Shown here piece by piece: positions 31,731-38,760 of a stretch of DNA of 38,760 bases. The stretch lies in assembly GCA_003222635.1 (NCBI GenBank), contig QHWQ01000105.1, forward strand, positions 1-38,760. Reading direction: 5' to 3'. A program made the translations under genes and the position numbers. The notes below the pieces were generated by a model. That model ran no database searches and had not been told where the DNA came from. It saw only the letters and a program-made list of their open reading frames with translations. The DNA is from Acidobacteriota bacterium (GTDB lineage Bacteria > Acidobacteriota > Vicinamibacteria > Vicinamibacterales > UBA2999). Each line of letters begins with the position of its first letter. Within the stretch, counting starts at the first letter, position 1.

Positions 31731-32903
31731 CTACTCCACGCGGCGCAGAATGAAGCACTTCAGATAGAACGTCTCGGACACTCCGATCAGAACAGGGTGG
31801 TCGCGCCCCTGCATCCGCTTCTCGACCATCGTCACCGGCGTATGGCTGTCAACGGATGCGTCATGAATGATGGAGGCGAACATCTCCTCGTTGACGTTGT
31901 ACGAGCAGCTGCAGGTGATGAGATACCCACCGGGATTCAGCAGCCGCATCGCGCGCAGGTTGATTTCCTTGTAGCCCGCGATGGCGTTCGGGATGGACGC
32001 CTTGTTCTTCGCAAACGCGGGCGGGTCGAGCACGATCGTGTCGTAGCGTGCGCCGGCGCGCTCCAGGCGCCGCAGCTCGTCGAAGACGTTCACCTCCCGC
32101 GCCTGCAGATGCGGGACGCCGTTGCGCACGGCATTCGCGCGAATCCGGTCGACCGCGTCGGCGGAGATGTCGAGCGCTTCCGCCTCGGGACACGTGCGCG
32201 CGAGGCGCAGCGCGAAGCCGCCGTTGTAGCTGAAACAATCGAGCAGCCGTCCGCGCGCGTAGCGTGCCGCCGCCTCGCGGTTCTCGCGCTGATCGAGAAA
32301 GAGTCCGGTCTTCTGCCCCTTGCGGAGATCGACGTCGTATTCGACGGGCCCTTCGCGCACGACGATCGAATCCGGGATCTCGCCGTGCAGCACGTCCACG
32401 CTTTGCGGCAGCCCTTCGAGCGCGCGCACCTTCGGATCGTTGCGCGCGAGCACGCCCTTCGGGTGCAGCAGGTCGACGACGATCAGCGTGATCGCCGGCA
32501 GCAGACGATCCATCCCCTGCGACAGCGCCTGGATGGCGAGGTAGTCGCCGTACCGATCGACGACGAGCGAGGGGAGGAGATCGGCTTCGCCGTGCACCAG
32601 GCGATAGGCCGTGGCGTCGAGCTGCAGCGATGCGCGGAAGCGAACGGCCTGCTCGATGCGCGAGCGCAGCAGCCCCTCGATTCGCTCCGCTCCCTCGAGG
32701 CCGTCGCCGAGGGTGAGCATCCGAATCGAGATCTGCGATCGATCGCTGAAGAGCGCGCTGCCGATTTTGCGATGTCTCGGCCCGATGACGTCGACGATCT
32801 CGCCGCCGTCGGCGGAAACGTCAACGACGTCGGCGCGATAAATCCACGGATGGCCGGCGCGCACTCGCTGCTCGCCGCGCGCGGAAACGACGACCGACGC
32901 CAT
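31731..32903 (-). CDS. Class I SAM-dependent rRNA methyltransferase (RlmI-like, PUA domain)
   Basis: The 390-residue protein starts at ATG 32903 (MASVVVSARGEQRVRAGHPW); an in-frame extension to 32924 is unlikely as it reaches into the glyA leader. An N-terminal PUA-type RNA-binding domain (about 1-75) precedes the EEHEE-like linker and a Rossmann methyltransferase with LLDCFSYNGGFALRLAR (220-236), VLDPPAFAK (291-299) and LITCSCSYNV. This is the RlmI/YccW architecture, which makes 5-methylcytosine in 23S rRNA (C1962 in E. coli). It is divergent from glyA with 27 bp between the starts. Confidence 0.93.
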   Translation of the reverse strand: MASVVVSARGEQRVRAGHPWIYRADVVDVSADGGEIVDVIGPRHRKIGSALFSDRSQISIRMLTLGDGLEGAERIEGLLRSRIEQAVRFRASLQLDATAYRLVHGEADLLPSLVVDRYGDYLAIQALSQGMDRLLPAITLIVVDLLHPKGVLARNDPKVRALEGLPQSVDVLHGEIPDSIVVREGPVEYDVDLRKGQKTGLFLDQRENREAAARYARGRLLDCFSYNGGFALRLARTCPEAEALDISADAVDRIRANAVRNGVPHLQAREVNVFDELRRLERAGARYDTIVLDPPAFAKNKASIPNAIAGYKEINLRAMRLLNPGGYLITCSCSYNVNEEMFASIIHDASVDSHTPVTMVEKRMQGRDHPVLIGVSETFYLKCFILRRVE

Positions 32904-32930
32904 AGACGACGATAGTACAATCACCGGTCT
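32904..32930. promoter_or_regulatory. Possible overlapping divergent -10 boxes between the rRNA methyltransferase and glyA
   Basis: The 27-bp gap contains TACAAT on the plus strand (32916-32921) and TACTAT on the minus strand (complement of 32912-32917), overlapping by two bases. No clear -35 box is seen on either side. The two start codons lie within nine bases of the -10 boxes, so short leaders are implied. Tentative. Confidence 0.35.
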
Positions 32931-34211
32931 ATGGCCGCGCCTGCTTCAACGCTCACCTCCATGCAACGCTCCCTCGCCGACACCGATCCCGATATTGCGA
33001 CTGCCATTCGCAACGAGGTCCGGCGGCAGGCGGAAGGGCTGGAGCTGATCGCGTCGGAGAACTTCGTCAGCGAGGCCGTGCTGCAGGCGGCCGGCTCGGT
33101 GATGACGAACAAGTACGCCGAGGGCTACCCGGGCAAGCGCTACTACGGCGGATGCGAGTTCGTCGACGTCGCCGAGTCGCTCGCCATCGCGCGCGCGAAG
33201 CAGCTGTTCGGCGCCGACCACGCGAACGTGCAGCCGCACTCCGGCGCGCAGGCCAACATGGCCGTCTACTTCACGCTGCTCAAGCCGGGCGACACCGTGC
33301 TCGGCATGAACCTCGCGCACGGCGGCCACCTCACGCACGGCCACCCGCTCAACTTCTCCGGCAAGCTCTACGCGATCGTCCCCTACGGCGTCCGCAGGGA
33401 CGATGAGCGGATCGACTACGAGGAGCTGGAGCGGCTCGCACGCGAGCATAAGCCAAAGATGATCATGGTCGGCGCGAGCGCCTATCCGCGCGTGATCGAC
33501 TTCGCGCGCATCTCGAAGGTGGCGAAGGAAGTCGGCTCGCCGATGGTGGTCGACATGGCGCACATCGCGGGGCTCGTCGCCGGCGGCATGCATCCGAGCC
33601 CGGTGCCGCATTCCGACTTCGTCACCACGACCACGCACAAGACGCTGCGCGGGCCGCGCGCGGGGATGGTGCTGTGCCGCCAGCAGTACGCGAAGGATCT
33701 CGATCGCGCGCTGTTCCCGGGCGTCCAGGGCGGGCCGTTGATGCACATCATCGCGGCCAAGGCGGTCTGCTTCAAGGAAGCGATGGAGTCGTCTTTCGCG
33801 GACTATCAGCGGCAGATCGTCGCCAACGCCGTGCGGCTGGCGAACGCGATCGGCAGCCACGGCTTCCGTCTGGTGAGCGGCGGCACCGACAACCACCTGA
33901 TGCTCGTCGACGTCTTCTCGAAGGGGATCACCGGCAAGGTGGCCGAAGCCGCGCTCGGCAAGGCGGGCATCACCGTCAACAAGAACGCGATCCCGTTCGA
34001 CCAGAACCCGCCGATGGTGGCAAGCGGCATCCGCGTCGGCACGCCGGCGATCACGACGCGCGGCATGCGCGAGGCCGAGATGGACCAGATCGGCGATTTC
34101 ATCGCGCGCGTCCTCGCCGCGCCGGACGACGACCGCGTGGCCGGCATGGTCAAGGACGAAGTGGAACGACTGTGCCGGAAATTCCCGCTCTATCCCGAGC
34201 TGCAACGCTAG
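32931..34211 (+). CDS. glyA: Serine hydroxymethyltransferase
   Basis: This 426-residue protein shows the full family: [20 protein letters not shown] (37-56), [34 protein letters not shown]-like [12 protein letters not shown], and the PLP lysine in [12 protein letters not shown] (Lys237). GlyA interconverts serine and glycine, charging tetrahydrofolate with a one-carbon unit. ATG 32931 is taken as the start; an internal ATG at 32961 ([12 protein letters not shown]) matches the usual N-terminus of the family and may be the true one. The 3' end overlaps the helicase gene by 40 bases. Confidence 0.97.
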   Translation: MAAPASTLTSMQRSLADTDPDIATAIRNEVRRQAEGLELIASENFVSEAVLQAAGSVMTNKYAEGYPGKRYYGGCEFVDVAESLAIARAKQLFGADHANVQPHSGAQANMAVYFTLLKPGDTVLGMNLAHGGHLTHGHPLNFSGKLYAIVPYGVRRDDERIDYEELERLAREHKPKMIMVGASAYPRVIDFARISKVAKEVGSPMVVDMAHIAGLVAGGMHPSPVPHSDFVTTTTHKTLRGPRAGMVLCRQQYAKDLDRALFPGVQGGPLMHIIAAKAVCFKEAMESSFADYQRQIVANAVRLANAIGSHGFRLVSGGTDNHLMLVDVFSKGITGKVAEAALGKAGITVNKNAIPFDQNPPMVASGIRVGTPAITTRGMREAEMDQIGDFIARVLAAPDDDRVAGMVKDEVERLCRKFPLYPELQR

Positions 34212-36023
34212 CCGGCGCGGTCGCCGCGACCTTCGCGGATTCCGGCCCGCTGGCGCGCGTAGTCGATGCGTACGAGCCGCGTGAAGGTCAGCGGACGATG
34301 GCGGCCGCCGTCGCAGAGGTCATCGAACGTGGTGGCACGGTGGTGGCGGAGGCCGGCACCGGCACGGGCAAGACGCTCGCGTATCTCATCCCCGCGATCC
34401 TCAGCGGCCAGCGCGTGCTCGTCTCGACGGGCACCAAGAACCTTCAGGAACAGATCTTCTTCAAGGACATTCCCGCGCTGCGCGACGCGCTCGGCAAGCC
34501 GTTCAGCGCGACGCTGATGAAGGGGCGCTCGAACTACCTGTGCCTGCATCGGTTCGGAATCGCCAACGACAACAATTCGTTCGACTCGTTCGAACGATCC
34601 GAACGTGCTGTGTTCCTGCCCGTGATCGAGGAGTGGTCGAAGAAGACCAAAACCGGCGACCGCGCGGAGCTGAGCGATCTTCCCGAGGACCTGCCGCTGT
34701 GGAAGGAGGTCTCGGCCGATGCGGAAACCTGTCTCGGCACCGAGTGCCCGCGCTATGGCGACTGCTTCGTCACGCTGATGCGCCAGCGCGCCGCCGAATC
34801 CGACGTCGTCATCGTCAACCATCACCTGCTCTGCGCGGACGCGCAGCTGCGCAAGAGCGCGTACGGCGAGGTGATCCCGACGTGCCCGACGCTCGTCGTG
34901 GACGAGGCGCATCAGCTCGAAAGCGTGGCCACGGAGTACTTCGGCATCGCGATGAGCAACTTCCGCATCGAGGATCTCGTTCGCGACGTTGAGGCCGGTG
35001 TAGGGCGGGACTTTACGTCCCGCCAGAACGACGAGATGCGGCTCGCGACCACGCGTGTGACGGAGCGGTCGCGGACCTTCTTCAGCGCGCTCTCCATGGC
35101 GCGGATGGAAGCAGCCGAGTCGAAGGCGCGCTACACCTCCGAGACGTTCGTCGATTATTTCGAGGACGGCGCAATGCTCGCGGGCGCACTCGAAGGGCTC
35201 GAAGCCACGTTGGTGTTGTCGTCGAAGAAAGACGAACCTGACGAAGCGAATCGACGTCTCGCGCCTCGCGCAGGAAGCGCTCTTCGATCGCATGCGCACG
35301 GTCGTGCTCACCTCCGCGACCCTTGCGGTTGACGGCTCGTTCGAGTACTTCAAGAGCCGGCTCGGCATCCGCGAGGCGAACCAGGTGCGCGTCCCCTCGG
35401 AGTTCGACTTCACGCGGCAGGCGCTCCTCTATCTGCCCCGCCGCGTCCCGTCGCCGAAGTCGCCGACCTTCAGCGCCGCCGCGGCACGCGAGGTGATCGA
35501 GATCCTCAAGCGCTCCCGTGGCCGCGCGTTCGTCCTCTTCACGAGCTACGCGATGCTACGCGCCGTGCAGCAGTTCGTCGAGATGTCGCTGCCCTATCCG
35601 ATCCTCGTGCAGGGGACGGCGCCGCGGTCGACGCTCATCGATCAGTTCCGATCGACGCCGAACGCCGTGCTGCTCGCGACCGCCAGCTTCTGGCAGGGCG
35701 TGGACGTCGCCGGCGAGGCGCTGAGCTGCGTCATCATCGACAAGCTGCCGTTCGCCTCGCCTGGTGATCCGGTGACGGCCGCCCGGATTGAGGCGATCAA
35801 GGCTCGTGGCGGCGACGCGTTCGCGGACTATCAGGTGCCGCTCGCCATCCTCGCCCTGCAGCAGGGGCTGGGACGGCTCATCCGTCACCGCACCGACCGC
35901 GGCGTCCTCGCCATTCTCGACCCCCGCTTGCGCACGATGGGATATGGCCGTAGATTCCTGGATTCGCTCCCTCCTGCACCGGTTACACACGACTTGTCGG
36001 CAGTGGAACATTTCTTCGGGTAA
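34172..36023 (+). pseudogene. DinG/XPD-type helicase, disrupted by an internal gap and frame change
   Basis: GTG at 34172, inside the glyA 3' end, fits the first frame. It carries Walker A (AGTGTGKTLAYLIP), an iron-sulphur cysteine set (YLCLHRF and CLGTECPRYGDC) and the DEAH box (VDEAHQLE). Near 35225-35250 the frame changes: the first continues as noise after LVLSSKKDEPDE, and a second frame reads IDVSRLAQEALFDRMRTVVL then TSATLAVDGSFEYFKSRLG, and ends with the helicase C-terminal motifs (QGLGRLIRH) at 36023. About 45-50 residues are missing. A palindromic repeat lies in the first part (35004-35024). Confidence 0.87.
35004..35024. repeat. Short palindrome inside the helicase coding region
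   Basis: GGCGGGACTTTACGTCCCGCC, near-perfect arms and the CTTTA loop, preceded by GTGTA. It is read in frame (GVGRDFTSRQN) in a region where relatives have no such insertion, so the element has inserted in the coding sequence without breaking the frame. Confidence 0.82.
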
Positions 36024-36043
36024 ACTACGTAAATTACCGTTAG

Positions 36044-36060
36044 GGCGGTCTTTAGCCGCC
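36044..36060. repeat. Short palindrome in the leader of the TPR gene
   Basis: GGCGGTCTTTAGCCGCC, a family-2 palindrome, preceded by GTTA. It ends 25 bases before ATG 36086 and would lie in the transcript leader or overlap the promoter. Confidence 0.8.
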
Positions 36061-36085
36061 TGCCTGCAAAGAGAGGATTTTGAGC

Positions 36086-37027
36086 ATGCGGACCCATCTG
36101 TACCGGGGTGTCCTGGCGCTTGCCGTGGCGCTCGTGTTCTCGGCCCCCGCGTTAGCCCAGGGCATCGTCAAGGGCAAGGTCGTTGACGAGAAGGGGCAGC
36201 CCGTCACCGACGCCAAAGTGACCATCCAGGGGCCAGCCCGCAACGCCGAGACGAAGACGAACAACAAGGGCGAATATGTGCAGGTCGGTCTGCAGTCCGG
36301 TCGCTACACCGTCACGGTGTCGAAGGACAAACTGGTCGCGACGCAGCAGGTGAACGTCACGCAGGGCACGCCCGCGGAGGCGAACATGACGCTGGTGCCG
36401 CAGGCGACAGCCGGCCTGAGTCCCGAGCAGCGCGCGGTGCAGGAAGCCGCAGCCGCCGCGATCGACGCGCTCCGCGCGGGACGCGACGATGAAGCGATCG
36501 CGAAGCTGAACGACGTCGTCACCAAGCTCCCCACCTGCAGCGACTGCTACTACAACCTCGGCCTCGCCTATACGCACAAGCAGCAGTGGGCCGAAGCGGA
36601 AGCCGCGCTGAAGAAGTCGATCGAGATCAAGCCGACCAACCCGGATCCGTACAACGGTCTCGCCAACGTCTACAACGCACAGAAGCGGTTCGACGAAGCG
36701 CTGGCGATGAACCAGAAGGCGACCGAGCTGGCGGGATCGACGCCGGGCGCGGGCGGCGGCAACGCGGAAGCGATCTACAACCAGGGCGTCGTGCTCTTCA
36801 ACGCGGGCAAGTACGCCGATGCGAAGGTGCAGTTCGAGAACGCGAGCAAGGCCGATCCGAACAACGCGAACGCGTTCTACCAGCTCGGCATGACGAACCT
36901 GAACCTCGGACAGATTCCCGAGGCGGTGTCGGCGCTCGAGACGTTCATGAAGCTCGCGCCGAACGACCCGAAGGCGGCGCAGGTGCAGGCGTCGCTCCCC
37001 GCGCTGCAGCAGATGATCAAGAAATAA
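36086..37027 (+). CDS. Exported TPR protein with carboxypeptidase-regulatory-like domain
   Basis: ATG at 36086 follows GAGAGGA. The 313-residue product has a signal peptide (LYRGVLALAVALVFSAPALA), a carboxypeptidase-regulatory-like beta domain (about 25-105: GKVVDEKGQPVTDAKVTIQG), and then at least four TPR units (about 120-305) such as YYNLGLAYTHKQQWAEAEAA, PYNGLANVYNAQKRFDEALA, YNQGVVLFNAGKYADAKVQF and FYQLGMTNLNLGQIPEAVSA. It is probably a periplasmic scaffold that binds peptides or partner proteins. YggS follows after three bases in the same transcript. Confidence 0.92.
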   Translation: MRTHLYRGVLALAVALVFSAPALAQGIVKGKVVDEKGQPVTDAKVTIQGPARNAETKTNNKGEYVQVGLQSGRYTVTVSKDKLVATQQVNVTQGTPAEANMTLVPQATAGLSPEQRAVQEAAAAAIDALRAGRDDEAIAKLNDVVTKLPTCSDCYYNLGLAYTHKQQWAEAEAALKKSIEIKPTNPDPYNGLANVYNAQKRFDEALAMNQKATELAGSTPGAGGGNAEAIYNQGVVLFNAGKYADAKVQFENASKADPNNANAFYQLGMTNLNLGQIPEAVSALETFMKLAPNDPKAAQVQASLPALQQMIKK

Positions 37028-37030
37028 CGG

Positions 37031-37732
37031 TTGTCCACGATCGCCGATCGGCTGGCCGGAGTCCGCGAGCGCATCGCCGCCGCGGCCCGGTCGGCCGGCC
37101 GGGACCCCTCCTCCGTCCTCCTCATCGCCGTTTCCAAGACATTCCCGATTGAAGCCGTCCGCGAGGCGTATGCCGCGGGGCACCGCGACTTCGGCGAGAA
37201 CAAAGTCCAGGAAGGACTGCAGAAAATTGTCAGTTCGGCCGACTTACCTATTAGGTGGCACCTCCTCGGCCACCTGCAGACGAACAAGGCGCGGAAAGCG
37301 GCGCCGGTGTTTGCGACGATTCACTCGGTAGACAGCGTCGAATTGCTTCGAAAACTCGATGCCGCCGCCGCGGAGGCGGGCCGGACACCGGAGCTGCTCA
37401 TCCAGGTCGACCTGGCGGGCGAGGCGACGAAGTTCGGCGTGGCGCCCGGCGACGTGCCATCGCTGTTCGAGGCCGCCGCCGCGCTGACGGCAGCGCGGGT
37501 GGTGGGGTTGATGACGCTGCCGCCCATCCCGGAGTCGCCCGAAGATGCGCGGCCGTACTTCACGCGGCTGCGTGCCCTGCGCGACGAGTGGCTGGCCTCG
37601 GGAGTTCCGGCGCCGATGCTCAGAGAGCTGTCGATGGGCATGAGCGCCGACTTCGAGGTGGCGGTGCAGGAAGGGTCGACGATGGTCCGGGTGGGAACTG
37701 CAATTTTTGGGAGCCGATATGTCCAAGCCTGA
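37031..37732 (+). CDS. yggS: YggS-family PLP homeostasis protein
   Basis: TTG at 37031 starts a 233-residue product of the right length, with the PLP lysine in LLIAVSKTFP (Lys36), the FGENKVQE motif, WHLLGHLQTNKARKA, LIQVDLAGEATKFG, and MSMG-type ending LSMGMSADFEVAVQEGSTMV. YggS/PROSC proteins bind PLP and balance vitamin B6 pools and amino-acid levels. It lies three bases after the TPR gene and overlaps divIVA by 14 bases. The upstream ribosome-binding site is weak (AACGG), in keeping with coupling. Confidence 0.95.
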   Translation: MSTIADRLAGVRERIAAAARSAGRDPSSVLLIAVSKTFPIEAVREAYAAGHRDFGENKVQEGLQKIVSSADLPIRWHLLGHLQTNKARKAAPVFATIHSVDSVELLRKLDAAAAEAGRTPELLIQVDLAGEATKFGVAPGDVPSLFEAAAALTAARVVGLMTLPPIPESPEDARPYFTRLRALRDEWLASGVPAPMLRELSMGMSADFEVAVQEGSTMVRVGTAIFGSRYVQA

Positions 37733-38327
37733 GGAAATGGCATTGACGACCAGCGAGCCGCGGCCGCGCATCACGTCGCCGGAGCGGCACATCACCATCA
37801 CGCCGCTCGACATGCGGCAGGCGCGCTTCAGCACCGCGCTGCGCGGATTCGACAAGGACGACGTCACGACGTTCCTGCAGGAGGCGGCCGAAGGGTTCGA
37901 CCACGCGATGCGCGAGAACGAGCGGCTGCGGATGGAGATCGTCCGCCAGGAGGCGTCGCTGAACCAGTTCCGCGAGCTCGAAGGGAGTCTGAAGACGACG
38001 CTGATGAGCGCGCAGAAGATTGCCGACGACATGCGCGAGAACGCGATCCTGGAGGCGCAGCGCATCGTGCGCGAGGCCGAAGGACGCGCCGACCTGCTGA
38101 TGCAGCGGACGCAGGCGAAGACGGAAGACATCGAGCGGGAGATCGACGGCCTGCGCATCAAGCGGCGCGAGGCGGAGACGAACCTCGAGGCGACGATTTC
38201 GGCGCTGCACAACACGCTCGACTTCATCCGCGAGCAGGATCGCCGCGAGCGCGAAGATCGCGTCGTCCAGCACCGGCCGAAGATCGCGCAGGTCCCGCCG
38301 CCCGCCGGCGTGACGCGCGTCGGGTAA
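37719..38327 (+). CDS. divIVA: DivIVA-family coiled-coil protein
   Basis: ATG 37719 lies within the last codons of yggS. The 202-residue protein has a short N-terminal lead, then the DivIVA lipid-binding motif ITPLDMRQARFSTALRGFDK (about 27-46), and long coiled coil to the end (DVTTFLQEAAEGFDHAMREN, EAQRIVREAEGRADLLMQRT). DivIVA proteins bind curved membranes at poles and septa. In Firmicutes yggS (ylmE) and divIVA also lie in one cluster with cell-division genes. No sepF or yggT is seen between them here. Confidence 0.93.
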   Translation: MSKPEEMALTTSEPRPRITSPERHITITPLDMRQARFSTALRGFDKDDVTTFLQEAAEGFDHAMRENERLRMEIVRQEASLNQFRELEGSLKTTLMSAQKIADDMRENAILEAQRIVREAEGRADLLMQRTQAKTEDIEREIDGLRIKRREAETNLEATISALHNTLDFIREQDRREREDRVVQHRPKIAQVPPPAGVTRVG

Positions 38328-38403
38328 CCGCAGCCACGAAGGCCTTCGGCCATCACGAAGCGCACGAAGTGGACTTCGTCTGTTCGGTGGTTCTAGTGCG
38401 ACA
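38328..38403. repeat. Spacer with CACGAAG repeats
   Basis: Between divIVA and the DUF433 gene the motif CACGAAG occurs three times, and AAGGCCTTCGGCC can form a small hairpin. It may end the divIVA transcript, but no T-run follows. Low support. Confidence 0.4.
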
Positions 38404-38421
38404 ATGCACATGGAGCTTCGA

Positions 38422-38649
38422 ATGACGCCGCTTACCCGAATCACGCTCGACCCGGAAGTGATGGGCGGCAAACCGTGCATCCGCGGTCTGCGCATCACGG
38501 TTGGGACTGTCGTCGGCCTCGTAGCCGCCGGTCGAACTGTTCCGGAAATCCTCGCGGCGTATCCGTACCTCGAAGAACCAGACATCCGCGAGGCACTCGC
38601 CTACGCCGCCTGGCGAGTTGAAGAGACTGAAATTCCAATCAGCAAGTGA
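38422..38649 (+). CDS. DUF433-family antitoxin
   Basis: ATG 38422 is preferred because GGAG lies six bases upstream (38412-38415) and the product begins MTPLTRITLDPEVMGGKPCI as in relatives; ATG 38404 or 38410 are alternatives. The 75-residue protein has the DUF433 core (MGGKPCIRGLRITVGTVVGL, then EILAAYPYLEEPDIREALAY). DUF433 proteins are antitoxins of the DUF5615 PIN-like toxins. It overlaps the next gene by GTGA. A GTGC...GCAC pair (38397-38410) precedes it and could be an operator. Confidence 0.9.
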   Translation: MTPLTRITLDPEVMGGKPCIRGLRITVGTVVGLVAAGRTVPEILAAYPYLEEPDIREALAYAAWRVEETEIPISK

Positions 38650-38760
38650 TCAAGCTCGTTGTCGATGTCAGCCTATCTCCGGCCTGGGTTGACGTTTTCA
38701 CGAAGCACGGATGGTCCGCAATTCATTGGTCTACCGTAGGCGATCCGCGTGCGAAAGACC
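38646..38760 (+). CDS. DUF5615 PIN-like toxin (3' end outside window)
   Basis: GTG at 38646 overlaps the DUF433 stop (GTGA). The 38 visible codons begin IKLVVDVSLSPAWVDVFTKH and continue with the conserved block HWSTVGDPRAKD, the start of the DUF5615 family, with the first acidic residue (Asp7) at the end of strand one. The window ends before the later acidic residues. It pairs with the DUF433 gene as a toxin-antitoxin module. Confidence 0.88.
   Translation, partial: MIKLVVDVSLSPAWVDVFTKHGWSAIHWSTVGDPRAKD

Noticed and set aside
34208-35413. Minus-strand open frame opposite the helicase
   Set aside because: No domains; the plus strand holds Walker A, DEAH and cysteine motifs.
5900-36023. Programmed ribosomal frameshifting as explanation for the broken genes
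   Set aside because: Conserved residues are missing at each join, which frameshifting alone cannot explain, and no shared slippery sequence is seen.
36000-36035. ECF-type promoter (GGAAC box) before the TPR gene
   Set aside because: The spacing to the CGT-like box is 18 bp and the match is weak, so it is not listed as a feature.
1-38760. tRNA, rRNA, insertion sequence or prophage genes
   Set aside because: None could be recognised; no transposase or integrase motifs and no tRNA-like clover-leaf were noticed by eye.

Overview
The window is a high-GC, densely packed stretch of bacterial chromosome. It most resembles a soil or sediment member of the Acidobacteriota, near Vicinamibacteria. This is an inference from gene content: exported proteins with a G-K-P-D/N-L-x-G-x-W motif, DUF6152 proteins, a TPR protein with a carboxypeptidase-regulatory-like domain, DUF433/DUF5615 and VapBC-like pairs, and dispersed short palindromes. 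No rRNA, tRNA, CRISPR array, insertion sequence or prophage was seen. Many genes overlap by GTGA, ATGA, TGATG or TAGTG, which suggests translational coupling.

Layout. 1-3348 (+): end of an NfeD-type membrane protease, a slipin and a metallophosphoesterase. 3320-5863 (-): M1 aminopeptidase. 5900-10122 (+): a broken cupredoxin-like gene, a membrane HD-GYP (c-di-GMP) protein, an outer-membrane-barrel candidate and an HSL-family hydrolase, tightly coupled. 10119-11032 (-): a broken HupE/UreJ-type gene. 11081-12814 (+): lactate permease. 12889-16861 (-): a four-helix-bundle remnant, an L,D-transpeptidase without its usual peptidoglycan-binding domain, an FRG-domain protein, a short-chain dehydrogenase and an aquaporin. 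16934-22846 (-): a molybdenum hydroxylase operon (Tat-signal 2Fe-2S subunit, Mo subunit, FAD subunit with four extra cysteines, membrane cytochrome b, a small protein and a DUF3052-like protein). 22897-31000: exported proteins of Acidobacteriota type, with two DUF6152 genes, a kelch protein, an MBL-fold hydrolase, a CPBP protease and a broken glyoxalase/PhnB gene. 31053-38760: a VapBC-like module, an rRNA methyltransferase divergent from glyA, a broken DinG-type helicase, a TPR protein, YggS, DivIVA and a DUF433/DUF5615 module cut by the window end.

Three features stand out. First, at least six genes lack an internal block of conserved sequence (roughly 70-250 bp by comparison with remembered family architecture). 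In four of them the reading frame changes at the join while both flanks remain well conserved. This is either a systematic assembly artefact or an unusual burst of small deletions. Second, a family of short palindromes (loops CTTTAG or CTGAAG) recurs between and inside genes, supplies stop codons for two subunits of the molybdenum hydroxylase operon, and occurs twice as a composite element of 52-57 bp. Third, three exported-protein genes share a near-identical promoter: TTGAC[A/G], a 17-bp spacer ending CGGGTC, and TA[G/C]AGT. All functions were assigned by reading translated motifs; no database search was run.
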